Below, one piece after another: positions 24,377 through 32,329 of a stretch of DNA of 41,634 nucleotides; the first letter of the stretch is position 1; each line of letters begins with the position of its first letter. Both the position numbers and the translations under genes were made by a program. Below the pieces are notes generated by a model. The model ran no database searches. It was not told the origin of the DNA and saw only the letters and a list, made by a program, of their open reading frames with translations. This stretch comes from Bacteroidota bacterium. Its GTDB lineage: Bacteria > Bacteroidota > Bacteroidia > Cytophagales > Cyclobacteriaceae. The stretch spans positions 20,842 to 62,475 of the forward strand of contig JAFEAM010000031.1 in assembly GCA_018266395.1 (NCBI GenBank), written 5' to 3'.

Positions 24377-24790
24377 ATGATTGTTTCTGACAAAGCACCG
24401 GAACCCGTAGGTCCGTATCCCCATGCCCGACGTGTCGGCAACCTGTTGTTTCTGTCAGGTGTAGGACCCAGACAAAAAGGAACCAAAGAAATTCCCGGTG
24501 CGGTGCTGAACGAAAAAGGGGAAGTGATCAAAAGAGACATTGAGGCGCAGTGCAGGTCGGTCTTTCAAAATGTGAAAACCATCCTTGAGGCTTCGGGATC
24601 GTCATGGGAGCAGTTGATGGATGTGACGGTCTTCCTTACCCATATGAAGGAAGACTTTCCTGTTTATAACCGTATTTACAGGGAATATTTCCCTGATCCT
24701 GCCACACAGCCGTGCAGAACAACAGTGGAGGTGGGGGCCTTGCCTACACCCATTGCCATTGAACTAAAATGTATCGCAGTGATTTCCTAG
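24377..24790 (+). CDS. RidA family deaminase, 2-aminomuconate deaminase-like
   Basis: A 137-aa protein of the RidA/YjgF/UK114 family, which forms trimers and hydrolyses enamines/imines. The start PEPVGPYPHARRVGNLLFLSGVGPR and the end CRTTVEVGALPTPIAIELK are much closer to the 2-aminomuconate deaminase branch of the tryptophan/kynurenine pathway than to general RidA. The conserved Arg is in CRTTVEV. No other kynurenine genes are in this window, so the specific role is uncertain. Its stop (TAG) shares a CTAG tetranucleotide with the stop of the convergent Fe-S gene. Confidence 0.85.
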   Translation: MIVSDKAPEPVGPYPHARRVGNLLFLSGVGPRQKGTKEIPGAVLNEKGEVIKRDIEAQCRSVFQNVKTILEASGSSWEQLMDVTVFLTHMKEDFPVYNRIYREYFPDPATQPCRTTVEVGALPTPIAIELKCIAVIS

Positions 24791-25113
24791 ACAGCGAAGC
24801 TTTCTCCACAACCGCAGGTGCGTGAAGCATTGGGATTGATGAATTGGAATCCCTTTCCATTGAGCCCGTCAGAGAAGTCCAGCGTGGTGCCGGCGAGGTA
24901 GAGGAGACTTTTCTTGTCCACCAGAATTTTGATACCCTTGTCTTCAAACACCTGGTCCACCGGCTTTATCTGTTCGTCAAAGTTCAGGTCATACATCAAG
25001 CCAGAGCAGCCCCCTCCTTTCACAGAAACACGGATATTATGTTCCGTGGTGCGGCCTTCCTGCTTTCTGAGTTCCATGATTCTTTCCTTGGCTTTTTCGG
25101 TTACGGTGATCAT
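24787..25113 (-). CDS. A-type iron-sulfur cluster carrier (IscA/ErpA/SufA-like)
   Basis: A 108-aa A-type carrier that delivers Fe-S clusters to apoproteins. The three conserved cysteines are present: C36 in KGGGCSGL and C100, C102 in TCGCGES. Length and layout match IscA/ErpA. It has the longer HesB-type loop (INPNASRTCGCG). It is 14 bp after the gene at 25128-25550 on the same strand, so they probably form an operon. Which of IscA, SufA or ErpA it matches cannot be told here; no suf or isc genes are adjacent. Confidence 0.92.
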   Translation of the reverse strand: MITVTEKAKERIMELRKQEGRTTEHNIRVSVKGGGCSGLMYDLNFDEQIKPVDQVFEDKGIKILVDKKSLLYLAGTTLDFSDGLNGKGFQFINPNASRTCGCGESFAV

Positions 25114-25127
25114 ACAAAGGTTCTTTC

Positions 25128-25550
25128 TTATGAAACGGGGTTCAATACAACGCTGAACACAGTAATGGTATTTCGGTCTCTTCCGTAGTAAAGCTTTTCC
25201 AGCGCATCCAGGATATTGCCGGCCCTGAAATAAGAGGTATGCAATTCATGTTCGCCCCTGGCTACCCATTGGATGGTGTAGGAGTTCTCTTTCTCCTTAT
25301 AGCTCTGGACGTAGACCTGCATCTTCTTCAGGGCATCCACTTTGTCGGCACCCTGCTCGGAATGAAAAAGGAAAGACTGGCTGTGACGGGGGTTGATGGT
25401 TATCAAATCCAATTTGACCTTGCCATCCACTGTGCTGTATTCAAAAATAAGGTCAGAGGTACGCAAACCAAGGTAATCCTTGATCTGTTGCTGGATCCGG
25501 GCAGATTCCACGTGTGCTTCACTAGCCGTCTCAATCATTACCTTTGCCAT
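25128..25550 (-). CDS. Conserved hypothetical protein upstream of the Fe-S carrier
   Basis: A 140-aa soluble protein with no signal peptide or cysteine motif. It reads as a mixed alpha/beta fold (SARIQQQIKDYLGLRTSDLIFEY, then VKLDLITINPRHSQSF, and HTSYFRAGNILDALEKLYYGR at the end). I do not recognise a family. It precedes the A-type Fe-S carrier by 14 bp on the same strand, with a TAnnTTTG element 44 nt upstream of its ATG. An accessory role in Fe-S assembly is possible only by position. Confidence 0.7.
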   Translation of the reverse strand: MAKVMIETASEAHVESARIQQQIKDYLGLRTSDLIFEYSTVDGKVKLDLITINPRHSQSFLFHSEQGADKVDALKKMQVYVQSYKEKENSYTIQWVARGEHELHTSYFRAGNILDALEKLYYGRDRNTITVFSVVLNPVS

Positions 25551-25594
25551 TGAATTGCAGAACTGCCAACGCTGGGTAAAAGTTCTTTATTCTG

Positions 25595-25602
25595 CAAAAA
25601 TA
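25595..25602 (-). promoter_or_regulatory. Candidate -7 element (TATTTTTG) for the 25550-24787 unit
   Basis: Exact TAnnTTTG on the minus strand, 44 nt upstream of the ATG at 25550, inside the 78-bp divergent gap with mce. No clear -33 TTTG at the right spacing. Confidence 0.4.
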
Positions 25603-25628
25603 ACAAACAACGGCCACACTGAGCATTT

Positions 25629-26033
25629 ATGAGAAAACTCGAACATATCGGCATCGCCGTGAAGGACCTTGAGCAGGCCAATGCACTGTTTCAACGGCTT
25701 TTGGGCTCAGCTCCCTATAAGACCGAAGTGGTAGAAAGTGAAGGCGTCCGTACTTCGTTTTTCGAGGTTGGCGGAGTGAAGATTGAATTACTGGAAGCCA
25801 CACGGCCGGATTCTCCCATTGCGACATTCATTGAAAAACGGGGAGAAGGGATTCATCACCTGGCCTTCGATGTGGCATCAGTTGAAGAGAAAATTACTCA
25901 ATTCAGTGCGGATGGATTTAGCATGATCCATCAAAAACCGAAGGATGGAGCCGACAATAAAAAGATTGCCTTCCTTCACCCGAAATCCACCAACGGCGTT
26001 CTGGTTGAAATCTGCGAAGACCGTCAGTCCTAA
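25629..26033 (+). CDS. mce: Methylmalonyl-CoA epimerase
   Basis: A 134-aa vicinal-oxygen-chelate protein matching methylmalonyl-CoA epimerase, which interconverts the (R)- and (S)-forms in propionyl-CoA/succinyl-CoA metabolism. Two betaalphabetabetabeta units are visible. Metal ligands are expected at H6 (LEHIGIAV), H76/H77 (GIHHLAFDV) and the Glu near the end (VLVEICED). The linking segments (KIELLEATRPDSPIATF and KSTNGVLVEIC) are characteristic. The mutase subunits are not in this window. Its TAA overlaps the stop of the convergent small lipoprotein gene by 4 bp. Confidence 0.92.
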   Translation: MRKLEHIGIAVKDLEQANALFQRLLGSAPYKTEVVESEGVRTSFFEVGGVKIELLEATRPDSPIATFIEKRGEGIHHLAFDVASVEEKITQFSADGFSMIHQKPKDGADNKKIAFLHPKSTNGVLVEICEDRQS

Positions 26034-26185
26034 AACTTCGGCGACTTCTCAGGACGCAGACCGTATTGCGTCTTGTTGTAGTACTTCCACTTCTCTTTCC
26101 CTGCACGCGTTTCCCAATATGATTTGGGCGCACATGAACTCAGCACAAAAACAGCCAACCCAAGCAGCATCAGTAATCTTTTCAT
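26030..26185 (-). CDS. Small lipoprotein (51 aa)
   Basis: This short frame runs from ATG at 26185 to TAG at 26032-26030. It has a convincing lipoprotein signal: MKRLLMLLGLAVFVLSSC with the acyl-Cys at residue 18. A polar, Lys/Tyr/Trp-rich mature part follows (SYWETRAGKEKWKYYNKTQ). The basic start, leucine-rich core and LSSC lipobox make a real gene very likely, although it is too short for usual length cut-offs. Its stop interleaves with that of mce (26031-26033). Function unknown; probably a surface or periplasmic small lipoprotein. Confidence 0.75.
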   Translation of the reverse strand: MKRLLMLLGLAVFVLSSCAPKSYWETRAGKEKWKYYNKTQYGLRPEKSPKF

Positions 26186-26252
26186 ATTCCTGTTTTTCTT
26201 CCTCTAGATACGACCTGCAAGCAGCCGGTTCCTCCATATGACGCCATAAGCG

Positions 26253-26260
26253 TATTTTTG
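26253..26260 (+). promoter_or_regulatory. Candidate -7 element (TATTTTTG) for thiL
   Basis: Exact TAnnTTTG, 40 nt upstream of the thiL ATG at 26301. The -33 position lacks TTTG. No TPP riboswitch fold was recognised in this leader. Confidence 0.45.
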
Positions 26261-26300
26261 CCGGTCAAATGACGGCGCTGATCGCCAAACAACAGAAACC

Positions 26301-27332
26301 ATGGCCGAAAAGAGAACTGAAATAGCCACCCTCGGAGAATTTGGGCTTATTGATCACATCCATGAACGAATTAAACTTCAGCAACCGACATCTCTTTCAG
26401 GCATAGGAGATGATGCCGCGGTTATCGACGCCGGCGGTGAGGTCATGCTGCTGTCGACTGATATGCTGGTGGAGGGCGTGCACTTCGATCTTGCCTACAC
26501 ACCCCTTCAGCACCTGGGTTTCAAGGCAGTCTCCGTGAATGTTTCTGATATCGCAGCCATGAATGGAACTCCGCACCAGGTGGTCGTCAGCCTGGGTCTG
26601 AGCAACCGATTCTCTGTGGAAGCAGTTGATGCGTTGTATGAAGGCATGCGGGCCGCTTGTGATCAATACAAGGTTGACCTGGTGGGAGGGGACACCTCGG
26701 CCTCACCCTCCGGGCTTATCATTTCTGTCAGCATTTTGGGAAGAACACTGAAAGGAAAGGAAGTGTACCGCAGAGGCGCGGCAGATAATGACATACTTTG
26801 TGTGACGGGCGACCTGGGCGGAGCGTATATCGGCCTTCAGGTGCTGGAACGTGAAAAGGAGGTCTATCTGACCAATCCTTCCATGCAGCCCGAATTGGAA
26901 AAACACCAGTACTGCGTGGGAAGGCAGCTGAGACCCATCGCACGCATGGATGTCATTCACGAATTGAATGAACTCGGTATCAGGCCAACATCCATGATCG
27001 ATGTATCGGATGGCCTGGCGTCTGATCTACTCCACATTACAAAACACTCCAGGGTGGGTGTTCGCATTTTTGAGGACAAGATCCCGATAGATGAGAGCGC
27101 TTTTCAAACGGCACTTGAATTTAAACTCGATCCCTATACATGTGCCCTGAATGGCGGGGAAGACTATGAGTTATTGTTTACCATCCATCCTTCTGATTAC
27201 GAGAAGATCAAGAATCATCCTGACATCACCACAATAGGCTACGTACACAATAACCTCAAAGAAAAGATCATGGTGACAAAGCAAGGAACGCCGGTGCCCT
27301 TAAAGGCACAAGGCTGGAATCACTTCGCTTAA
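26301..27332 (+). CDS. thiL: Thiamine-monophosphate kinase
   Basis: A 343-aa PurM-like kinase that phosphorylates thiamine monophosphate to thiamine diphosphate, the final step of the pathway. Conserved pieces in order: SGIGDDAAVI, STDMLVEGVHFDL (metal- and substrate-binding Asp residues), NVSDIAAMNGTPHQVVVSLGL, DLVGGDTSASPSG, VTGDLGGAYIGLQVL and SMIDVSDGLASDLLHI. All the acidic metal ligands expected for the family are present. No other thi genes are adjacent. It stands 89 bp before the propeller-amidohydrolase gene on the same strand. Confidence 0.94.
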   Translation: MAEKRTEIATLGEFGLIDHIHERIKLQQPTSLSGIGDDAAVIDAGGEVMLLSTDMLVEGVHFDLAYTPLQHLGFKAVSVNVSDIAAMNGTPHQVVVSLGLSNRFSVEAVDALYEGMRAACDQYKVDLVGGDTSASPSGLIISVSILGRTLKGKEVYRRGAADNDILCVTGDLGGAYIGLQVLEREKEVYLTNPSMQPELEKHQYCVGRQLRPIARMDVIHELNELGIRPTSMIDVSDGLASDLLHITKHSRVGVRIFEDKIPIDESAFQTALEFKLDPYTCALNGGEDYELLFTIHPSDYEKIKNHPDITTIGYVHNNLKEKIMVTKQGTPVPLKAQGWNHFA

Positions 27333-27421
27333 CCTTGCAGAAGAGGTTGGGCCGGTAGTATAAGAGAGTTTTTCATTCTGATAATTGCTCTCTATCTTCC
27401 AAAAATCCTAACCTTCCACTG

Positions 27422-30400
27422 ATGAGACTTCTCCTCCTGTTTTTTCTTATGGGCGCCATAAGTGCATCCGCCCAGACCAATGATTCCATTAAAGTTGTAA
27501 TTCATGAAGGGACCAACATGGCAGTGGCCCTTTCACCTGATCAGACACAGATGGCTGTCGATCTGCAGGGGACCCTGTGGATCATTCCTTCGGGTGGCGG
27601 TGTGGCGCGAGCTATTACCGATCCATTCGGAGATTCCCGTCAGCCAAGTTGGTCTCCGGATGGGAAGTCTCTGGTATTCCAGTCCTACCGTGATGGAGGT
27701 TGGCACCTCTGGCGTGTGGACAGCGATGGAAAGAACCTGAGGCAATTGACTTTTGGAATCTATGATGACCGGGAACCACAGTGGTCGCCGGACGGGAAGA
27801 AGATCCTGTTCTCATCAGACAGGAATAACAACTATGACATTTGGGAGATGGATCTTACGGCAGGATCGTTTCGTGCGCTCACCACTGATCCAAAGAACGA
27901 CTACAACCCGGCCTATTCCTCAGATGGGAAATGGGTGGCGTACATTTCAGAGCGTGGAACCAGACCTTCTGTGTATGTCCGCACGGAGGATGGAAATGAA
28001 TCAGAGATAGCCCAGGGTTTGACTTCTGCGGCGGCTCCGTCGTGGAGTCCGGATGGCAAATCGATTATTTACTATGCCTCTGATGGAGTAGAGACAAGAC
28101 TCTTACAGGCGGATTATGCATCGAAGAAGGTTACGAACTTCACTGATCCCAAAGAGGATGCTTTTCCATTTCGCGTGAACTGGGTCTCCGTCAATGAAGT
28201 GATCTACACAGCAGACGGACTAATCAAGAAGAAAGATCTGATCAAAAAGAAAATCGCACCAATAATATGGGAGGCCACCGTTTACCTTCATCGTCCTCCC
28301 TACGAACGAAAGAAGTACGACTTTGACAATTCAGACTCCCATCCTGTCAAAGGCGTCACGTCCCCTGTAATCTCGCCTGATGGCAAAAGTGTGATCTATA
28401 GTGCGCTTGGAAACCTGTGGCACCAGCCCTTGAAGTCGTCGGAGCCCGTTAAGCTCACCGACAATGAATTTGTCAACACCCATCCCGCCTGGTCTCCTGA
28501 CGGGAAGCAAATCGCCTTCGTATCAGACCGCGACGGCTCATTTGATGTTTGGGTGAGGGATATGACCTCCGGCATGGAGCGGCAGCTCACTCATACCACC
28601 AGCAATGAATCACTGCCTACCTGGTCTCCCGACGGGAAATCGATCGCCTACCTGCAGACAGATGGAAATACGCTGTTGAGTGGAAGCCTGCTGAATGTGA
28701 TTGATGTTTCTTCAGGAGCCATCAGGAAAATACACGATCCGATCACCACGCCAAGCCAGCCATCATGGTCACCGGATGGACAGCATATTGTACTTGGTGC
28801 CCTGGTTCCGTTCTCATCAAGATACCGCGAGGGTCTGAACAAACTCCTCTTTATCTCTTTAACCGGAGAGCCTGACCGATACTTCTCGCCTGCAGAAGGT
28901 ATTACCATCGGCTCCCGTCTTCGGAATGGCCCTGTATGGTCACCTGATGGACAGTGGATTGTTTACAACCAGGAGGGGTTATTTTGGCTGTTGCCGGTTA
29001 CGCCGGCAGGAGTCGTTACCGGTCCCGCGAGGAGAATTACAACAGAATTGTCGGAGAACCCGTCATGGTCCGGGAATTCAAAGATGCTGTGCTATCAGTC
29101 TGCCGATCAACTCAGACTGGTTTCGGTGCCTGGAGGGAAGACTGAGACCATTCTGGTAAAGCTCACCTGGAAGCCACATCAGCCTGCTAATTCTGTAAGG
29201 ATTGTTCATGCGGGCAAGTTGTTTGACGGAAAGACAAATGGCTACCGCAGTAACGTGGATGTGATCATAGAGGGCAACCGTATTAAAGAGATCGTCCCTC
29301 ATCGTGATCATGGAAACGCAAAGGTGGTTGATGCAACACAACAAACCGTTATCCCAGGCATGTTCGATATGCATGCACATCAGTCAGAATTGGAAGGTGA
29401 GAAGACAGGAAGGGGTTGGCTGGCCTTTGGTATCACATCGGTGAGAGAGCCCGGTTCTGATCCGTATGATGCAGTGTCACGTAAGGAAATCTGGACCAGC
29501 GGTGTGCGCAAAGGGCCACGGCTGTTCTTTACAGGCTATCTGCAGGATGGGAACCGGGTGTATTATAATATCGCCGGAAGCAATACAGGCGCAAGTGCTG
29601 ACCTTGAGTTGGCTAGATCCGTTGCGCTTGGCTTCGACATGCTCAAGACCTATGTGCGAATGCCTGACTATCTGCAGAAGCGCTATGTTGACTTTGGGCA
29701 TCAGCACGGAATGCCATTGTCGTCGCATGAAATCTATCCATCAACTGCAATTGGTATGGATGCCATCGAGCACATTGGCGCGACCAGCCGCAGGGGTTAC
29801 TCGCCGGTCCGGTCTGCGATTGGCCGGAGTTATCAGGATGTGATGGAGTTGATCAACAAGAGCAGGATTCGAGTCACACCCACTGCAGCACTTTATGGGG
29901 GTTTCAATATTCTGACCTATCAGGATCCGTCACTCTTCAAGACCACACAGTATGTCTCCATCTATCCTGAAAGCTACCGCACTCCCTACGAGGCATTGGT
30001 CAAAAAGGAGCAGGCGGACATGTCACAGGAAAAAGCGATGCTGACGGGATTTGGCATTACGGTAAATAAGCTCATCGCGGATGGAAATCATATTACGGCG
30101 GGCACAGATGCTCCGTTTATGCCTTACGGGATGAGCATTCAGCTTGAGATTCAGACTTATGTGAACATTCTGGGGGTAAGTCCCTTCCATGCTCTGCAAA
30201 GCGCCACGCTATGGGCTGCAGAGTCTGCAGGCGTGGATAAGGACCTTGGATCACTTGAGTCAGGGAAACTTGCTGATCTCGTGATTGTCGATGGGGATCC
30301 GCTCAAGACCATTCGTGATGCGATGAATGTCCGCACTGTTATCAGCAACGGATTTGTGTACCGTCTCGAAGACCTTCTTCAACCACCCAGGAAGAATTAA
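27422..30400 (+). CDS. Secreted beta-propeller / amidohydrolase fusion
   Basis: A 992-aa protein with a signal peptide (LLLLFFLMGAISASAQ) and two parts. Residues about 25-590 carry at least nine TolB/PD40-type repeats, each with an SPDGK-like turn (SWSPDGKSLVF, QWSPDGKKILF, TWSPDGKSIAY, VWSPDGQWIVY and others), so one or two beta-propellers. Residues about 595-985 are an amidohydrolase with HxH at H651 and H653 (FDMHAHQ), probable carboxylated K742 (FDMLKTY), H769 (SSHEIY), H784 (IEHIGA) and D896 (AGTDAPF). The substrate is unknown; peptide or amide hydrolysis in the periplasm or outside is likely. It is the third amidohydrolase in the window. Its TAA shares TTAA with the convergent gene's stop. 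Confidence 0.88.
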   Translation: MRLLLLFFLMGAISASAQTNDSIKVVIHEGTNMAVALSPDQTQMAVDLQGTLWIIPSGGGVARAITDPFGDSRQPSWSPDGKSLVFQSYRDGGWHLWRVDSDGKNLRQLTFGIYDDREPQWSPDGKKILFSSDRNNNYDIWEMDLTAGSFRALTTDPKNDYNPAYSSDGKWVAYISERGTRPSVYVRTEDGNESEIAQGLTSAAAPSWSPDGKSIIYYASDGVETRLLQADYASKKVTNFTDPKEDAFPFRVNWVSVNEVIYTADGLIKKKDLIKKKIAPIIWEATVYLHRPPYERKKYDFDNSDSHPVKGVTSPVISPDGKSVIYSALGNLWHQPLKSSEPVKLTDNEFVNTHPAWSPDGKQIAFVSDRDGSFDVWVRDMTSGMERQLTHTTSNESLPTWSPDGKSIAYLQTDGNTLLSGSLLNVIDVSSGAIRKIHDPITTPSQPSWSPDGQHIVLGALVPFSSRYREGLNKLLFISLTGEPDRYFSPAEGITIGSRLRNGPVWSPDGQWIVYNQEGLFWLLPVTPAGVVTGPARRITTELSENPSWSGNSKMLCYQSADQLRLVSVPGGKTETILVKLTWKPHQPANSVRIVHAGKLFDGKTNGYRSNVDVIIEGNRIKEIVPHRDHGNAKVVDATQQTVIPGMFDMHAHQSELEGEKTGRGWLAFGITSVREPGSDPYDAVSRKEIWTSGVRKGPRLFFTGYLQDGNRVYYNIAGSNTGASADLELARSVALGFDMLKTYVRMPDYLQKRYVDFGHQHGMPLSSHEIYPSTAIGMDAIEHIGATSRRGYSPVRSAIGRSYQDVMELINKSRIRVTPTAALYGGFNILTYQDPSLFKTTQYVSIYPESYRTPYEALVKKEQADMSQEKAMLTGFGITVNKLIADGNHITAGTDAPFMPYGMSIQLEIQTYVNILGVSPFHALQSATLWAAESAGVDKDLGSLESGKLADLVIVDGDPLKTIRDAMNVRTVISNGFVYRLEDLLQPPRKN

Positions 30401-30762
30401 TCTTCGGGGTAGGGAATGAACAGGAACCGTGTAAAATCACGGTCGATGACGAACAGGCAGCAGAATTCATCCGGGTCTTTATAGGTTTTCCTGAAGTCCT
30501 CTTCCCGGTCCTTCGCAACCAGTTCCCGCTGAATAAACTCATCCAGGAAGGAGGCGAAGTAATTCCACTCGAGGTGGAGGTCTTTTCTGCCTATCAGCAA
30601 TTGACCGATTGGTTGTTCATCCCTGCAAATGGGAAATATAGGCAGTTCGAAACCTGACTTTCTGATCTGGTAGGAAGCTTCTTTAATGGTATCGGCGATC
30701 TTGACGAAATCATTGGATATGGTGCCTAGGTATTTGCCGCTCAGTTCAGGGTCGTTATTCAT
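30397..30762 (-). CDS. Conserved hypothetical protein (121 aa)
   Basis: A 121-aa soluble protein, acidic and aromatic-rich, with no signal peptide. Segments include SGKYLGTISNDFVKIADTIK, SGFELPIFPICRDEQPIGQ and EWNYFASFLDEFIQRELV. I do not recognise a named family. It starts 25 bp after the stop of the ACP-phosphodiesterase-like gene on the same strand, so they may be co-transcribed. It ends on a 4-bp overlap with the large amidohydrolase gene. Confidence 0.7.
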   Translation of the reverse strand: MNNDPELSGKYLGTISNDFVKIADTIKEASYQIRKSGFELPIFPICRDEQPIGQLLIGRKDLHLEWNYFASFLDEFIQRELVAKDREEDFRKTYKDPDEFCCLFVIDRDFTRFLFIPYPED

Positions 30763-30787
30763 TAGGAATACGTTTTATGAAACTAAC

Positions 30788-31390
30788 TTAAATTCTTTCA
30801 GGCAGGTTCCTTGCGAGCCATTGCTCGGAGAAATCTTTCAGTTCCGGAAAGAAAAGCTGGAATTCACGGTCAAAGTTGTCATAGTATGTCCTTAGTTCAT
30901 CAATAGATTCATCCATTCGTGATTCAAATGAAGTTCTTCTGGACATTCCGCTCAGCGCCCGTTCAATCCCTTCCAGTCTGGCATAGTTGAGCAGCCAGTT
31001 GCCACGCATCATGAACGGGAGCATTTGCTTCACCCGTTCTGGAAGCACGGCATCGTGATCGATCACCAATTGATAGGCTCGTGATGCATAACTTTCCAGC
31101 GCTTCGGAGTGGTATTCATCCCACCGAACCGCGAGGTAGTGATCATAGAAGATATCTGTAATCACGCCAGCATAATGCCGGTATTTTGGCCTCAGCCTGT
31201 TCTTGCTTTCTTTCACCACAGGATGGCGGTCAGTGAATTCATCTATGGCCCTGTGCAATTCTACTCCGGCAGCGACGCCTGGCCCGAGCACGGCGGCGAG
31301 TTCTCGACCTTTAACAAAGTCGCCAATGAAATTACCCACCATCACCGGTGGATGGTCGCCGGACAAGTAGAGATGGGCAAGGAAATTCAT
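30788..31390 (-). CDS. ACP phosphodiesterase-like protein (DUF479/AcpH)
   Basis: A 200-aa protein of the acyl-carrier-protein phosphodiesterase family, which removes the 4'-phosphopantetheine arm from holo-ACP. Family features: MNFLAHLYLSGD, VGNFIGDFVKGRE, LHRAIDEFTDRHPVV and a 'YAGVITDIFYDHYLA' helix holding the conserved Asp and His residues. These His/Asp positions resemble the HD-type metal site. It begins at ATG 31390, divergent from the TerB-like gene. Activity in Bacteroidota members is not proven, so the substrate is assigned by family only. Confidence 0.85.
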   Translation of the reverse strand: MNFLAHLYLSGDHPPVMVGNFIGDFVKGRELAAVLGPGVAAGVELHRAIDEFTDRHPVVKESKNRLRPKYRHYAGVITDIFYDHYLAVRWDEYHSEALESYASRAYQLVIDHDAVLPERVKQMLPFMMRGNWLLNYARLEGIERALSGMSRRTSFESRMDESIDELRTYYDNFDREFQLFFPELKDFSEQWLARNLPERI

Positions 31391-31459
31391 TTACCCAATG
31401 TAATGTAAAATCCAAACTTTGATTTTTTGGCAAGGATGAAATTGCCGATTTTTGTTTTG

Positions 31460-31861
31460 ATGTCCCCGCTCGATCAAATGCACCTTCTGGTCAACCTGGC
31501 CCGTATAGACGGTGAGGTGGGTGAAAAGGAGAAGCAGTATATTATCAACATAGGTCAGGCCAATCACATGATGGTCGCTGAAATTCTTCCCCTTTTTAGT
31601 GAAGAGCATGAGATGTTTGTGCCTTCAGGAATGACTGAGGATGAGAAGTTCGATTGCATTTTTCAGCTTGTCAAGCTCATGAAGATCGATCAGCGCTTAT
31701 ATCGTGACGAAATCCGGTTTGTGGCGGAGGTGGCATCCCGACTGGGATATGACCGTGAGGCTTTGTTTGAGTTGATGCTGAACGTGCGGTCGGCAGACAT
31801 GTCAAAGGATGAGGTTGAGGCCCTTAGGGAACTCACGCAGAAACACCTGAAACGAATTTAG
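31460..31861 (+). CDS. TerB-like helical protein
   Basis: A 133-aa all-helical cytoplasmic protein resembling TerB/DjlA N-domain proteins: QMHLLVNLARIDGEVGEKEKQYI, then KLMKIDQRLYRDEIRFVAEVA and a closing DEVEALRELTQKHL. The Asp-Gly and Glu positions (ARIDGEVGEKE) are the metal-binding-like turn of the family. In-frame upstream codons are ATG at 31436 and TTG at 31427; ATG at 31460 fits the family N-terminus best, but 31436 cannot be excluded. No other tellurite-resistance genes are nearby, so a specific role is not assigned. Confidence 0.7.
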   Translation: MSPLDQMHLLVNLARIDGEVGEKEKQYIINIGQANHMMVAEILPLFSEEHEMFVPSGMTEDEKFDCIFQLVKLMKIDQRLYRDEIRFVAEVASRLGYDREALFELMLNVRSADMSKDEVEALRELTQKHLKRI

Positions 31862-31883
31862 GGGCTACTGCAGCTGGCCGTGC

Positions 31884-32159
31884 CTAAACCCTTAAGTCAT
31901 TTCTTTTGATAATCCGGTCCAGGATTGTCGCCGAGTGCACTAGTTGTTCCAACAGATTATTACTTACTTTCTCGTGAGTGACTTCCAGGTCTTTAAGCCG
32001 GTTTACAATTTGTAGATGAACCATGTCGTGCTCTTTCTTGGACGCGATGAGTTCCTGTGAGTGACGGGACAACTCTAGGGAGTGTTTATCAAGTTCCTCA
32101 GCATGCCTCTCCAGTTGGATTAACATTTCTGCAATGATTTCGTCGTAATTTCTTTCCAT
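31884..32159 (-). CDS. Small coiled-coil protein (91 aa)
   Basis: A 91-aa protein that is almost wholly helical and charged, with heptad character (IIAEMLIQLERHAEELDKH, then SLELSRHSQELIASKKEH). A longer frame extends to 32306, but its added N-terminus has no features. ATG at 32159 is supported by an exact TAnnTTTG 21 nt upstream. No cysteine, signal or domain recognised. It might be a short dimeric coiled coil. It is convergent with the TerB-like gene, 22 bp apart. Confidence 0.65.
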   Translation of the reverse strand: MERNYDEIIAEMLIQLERHAEELDKHSLELSRHSQELIASKKEHDMVHLQIVNRLKDLEVTHEKVSNNLLEQLVHSATILDRIIKRNDLRV

Positions 32160-32180
32160 TGGCCCGGCCTTAAATCTTTT

Positions 32181-32188
32181 CAAATATA
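32181..32188 (-). promoter_or_regulatory. Candidate -7 element (TATATTTG) for the coiled-coil gene
   Basis: Exact TAnnTTTG on the minus strand, 21 nt upstream of the ATG at 32159. No clear -33 match. Confidence 0.45.
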
Positions 32189-32290
32189 CCTTTTCACAGG
32201 ATCGGATGCTTCTATCCGGTGACGGTTTTCCGGACAAAGACAACAGCAATTTGACAGTAGCTGGCTGGGTTAAAACCACAGAAAATTGGC

Positions 32291-32298
32291 TACTTTTG
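32291..32298 (+). promoter_or_regulatory. Candidate -7 element (TACTTTTG) for lepA
   Basis: Exact TAnnTTTG, 31 nt upstream of the lepA ATG at 32330. The -33 region reads GGGTT rather than TTTG. It would drive the lepA-folD-queE unit. Confidence 0.5.
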
Positions 32299-32329
32299 CG
32301 CCTCACAATTGATAGACGACTGACCTGGA

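Noticed and set aside
26186-26300. TPP riboswitch before thiL
   Set aside because: The 115-bp leader lacks recognisable THI-element core sequences, and a -7 promoter element sits within it.
27331-27348. Terminator after thiL (AACCT/AGGTT hairpin)
   Set aside because: The stem is only 5 bp and there is no T-run after it, so it is too weak to call.
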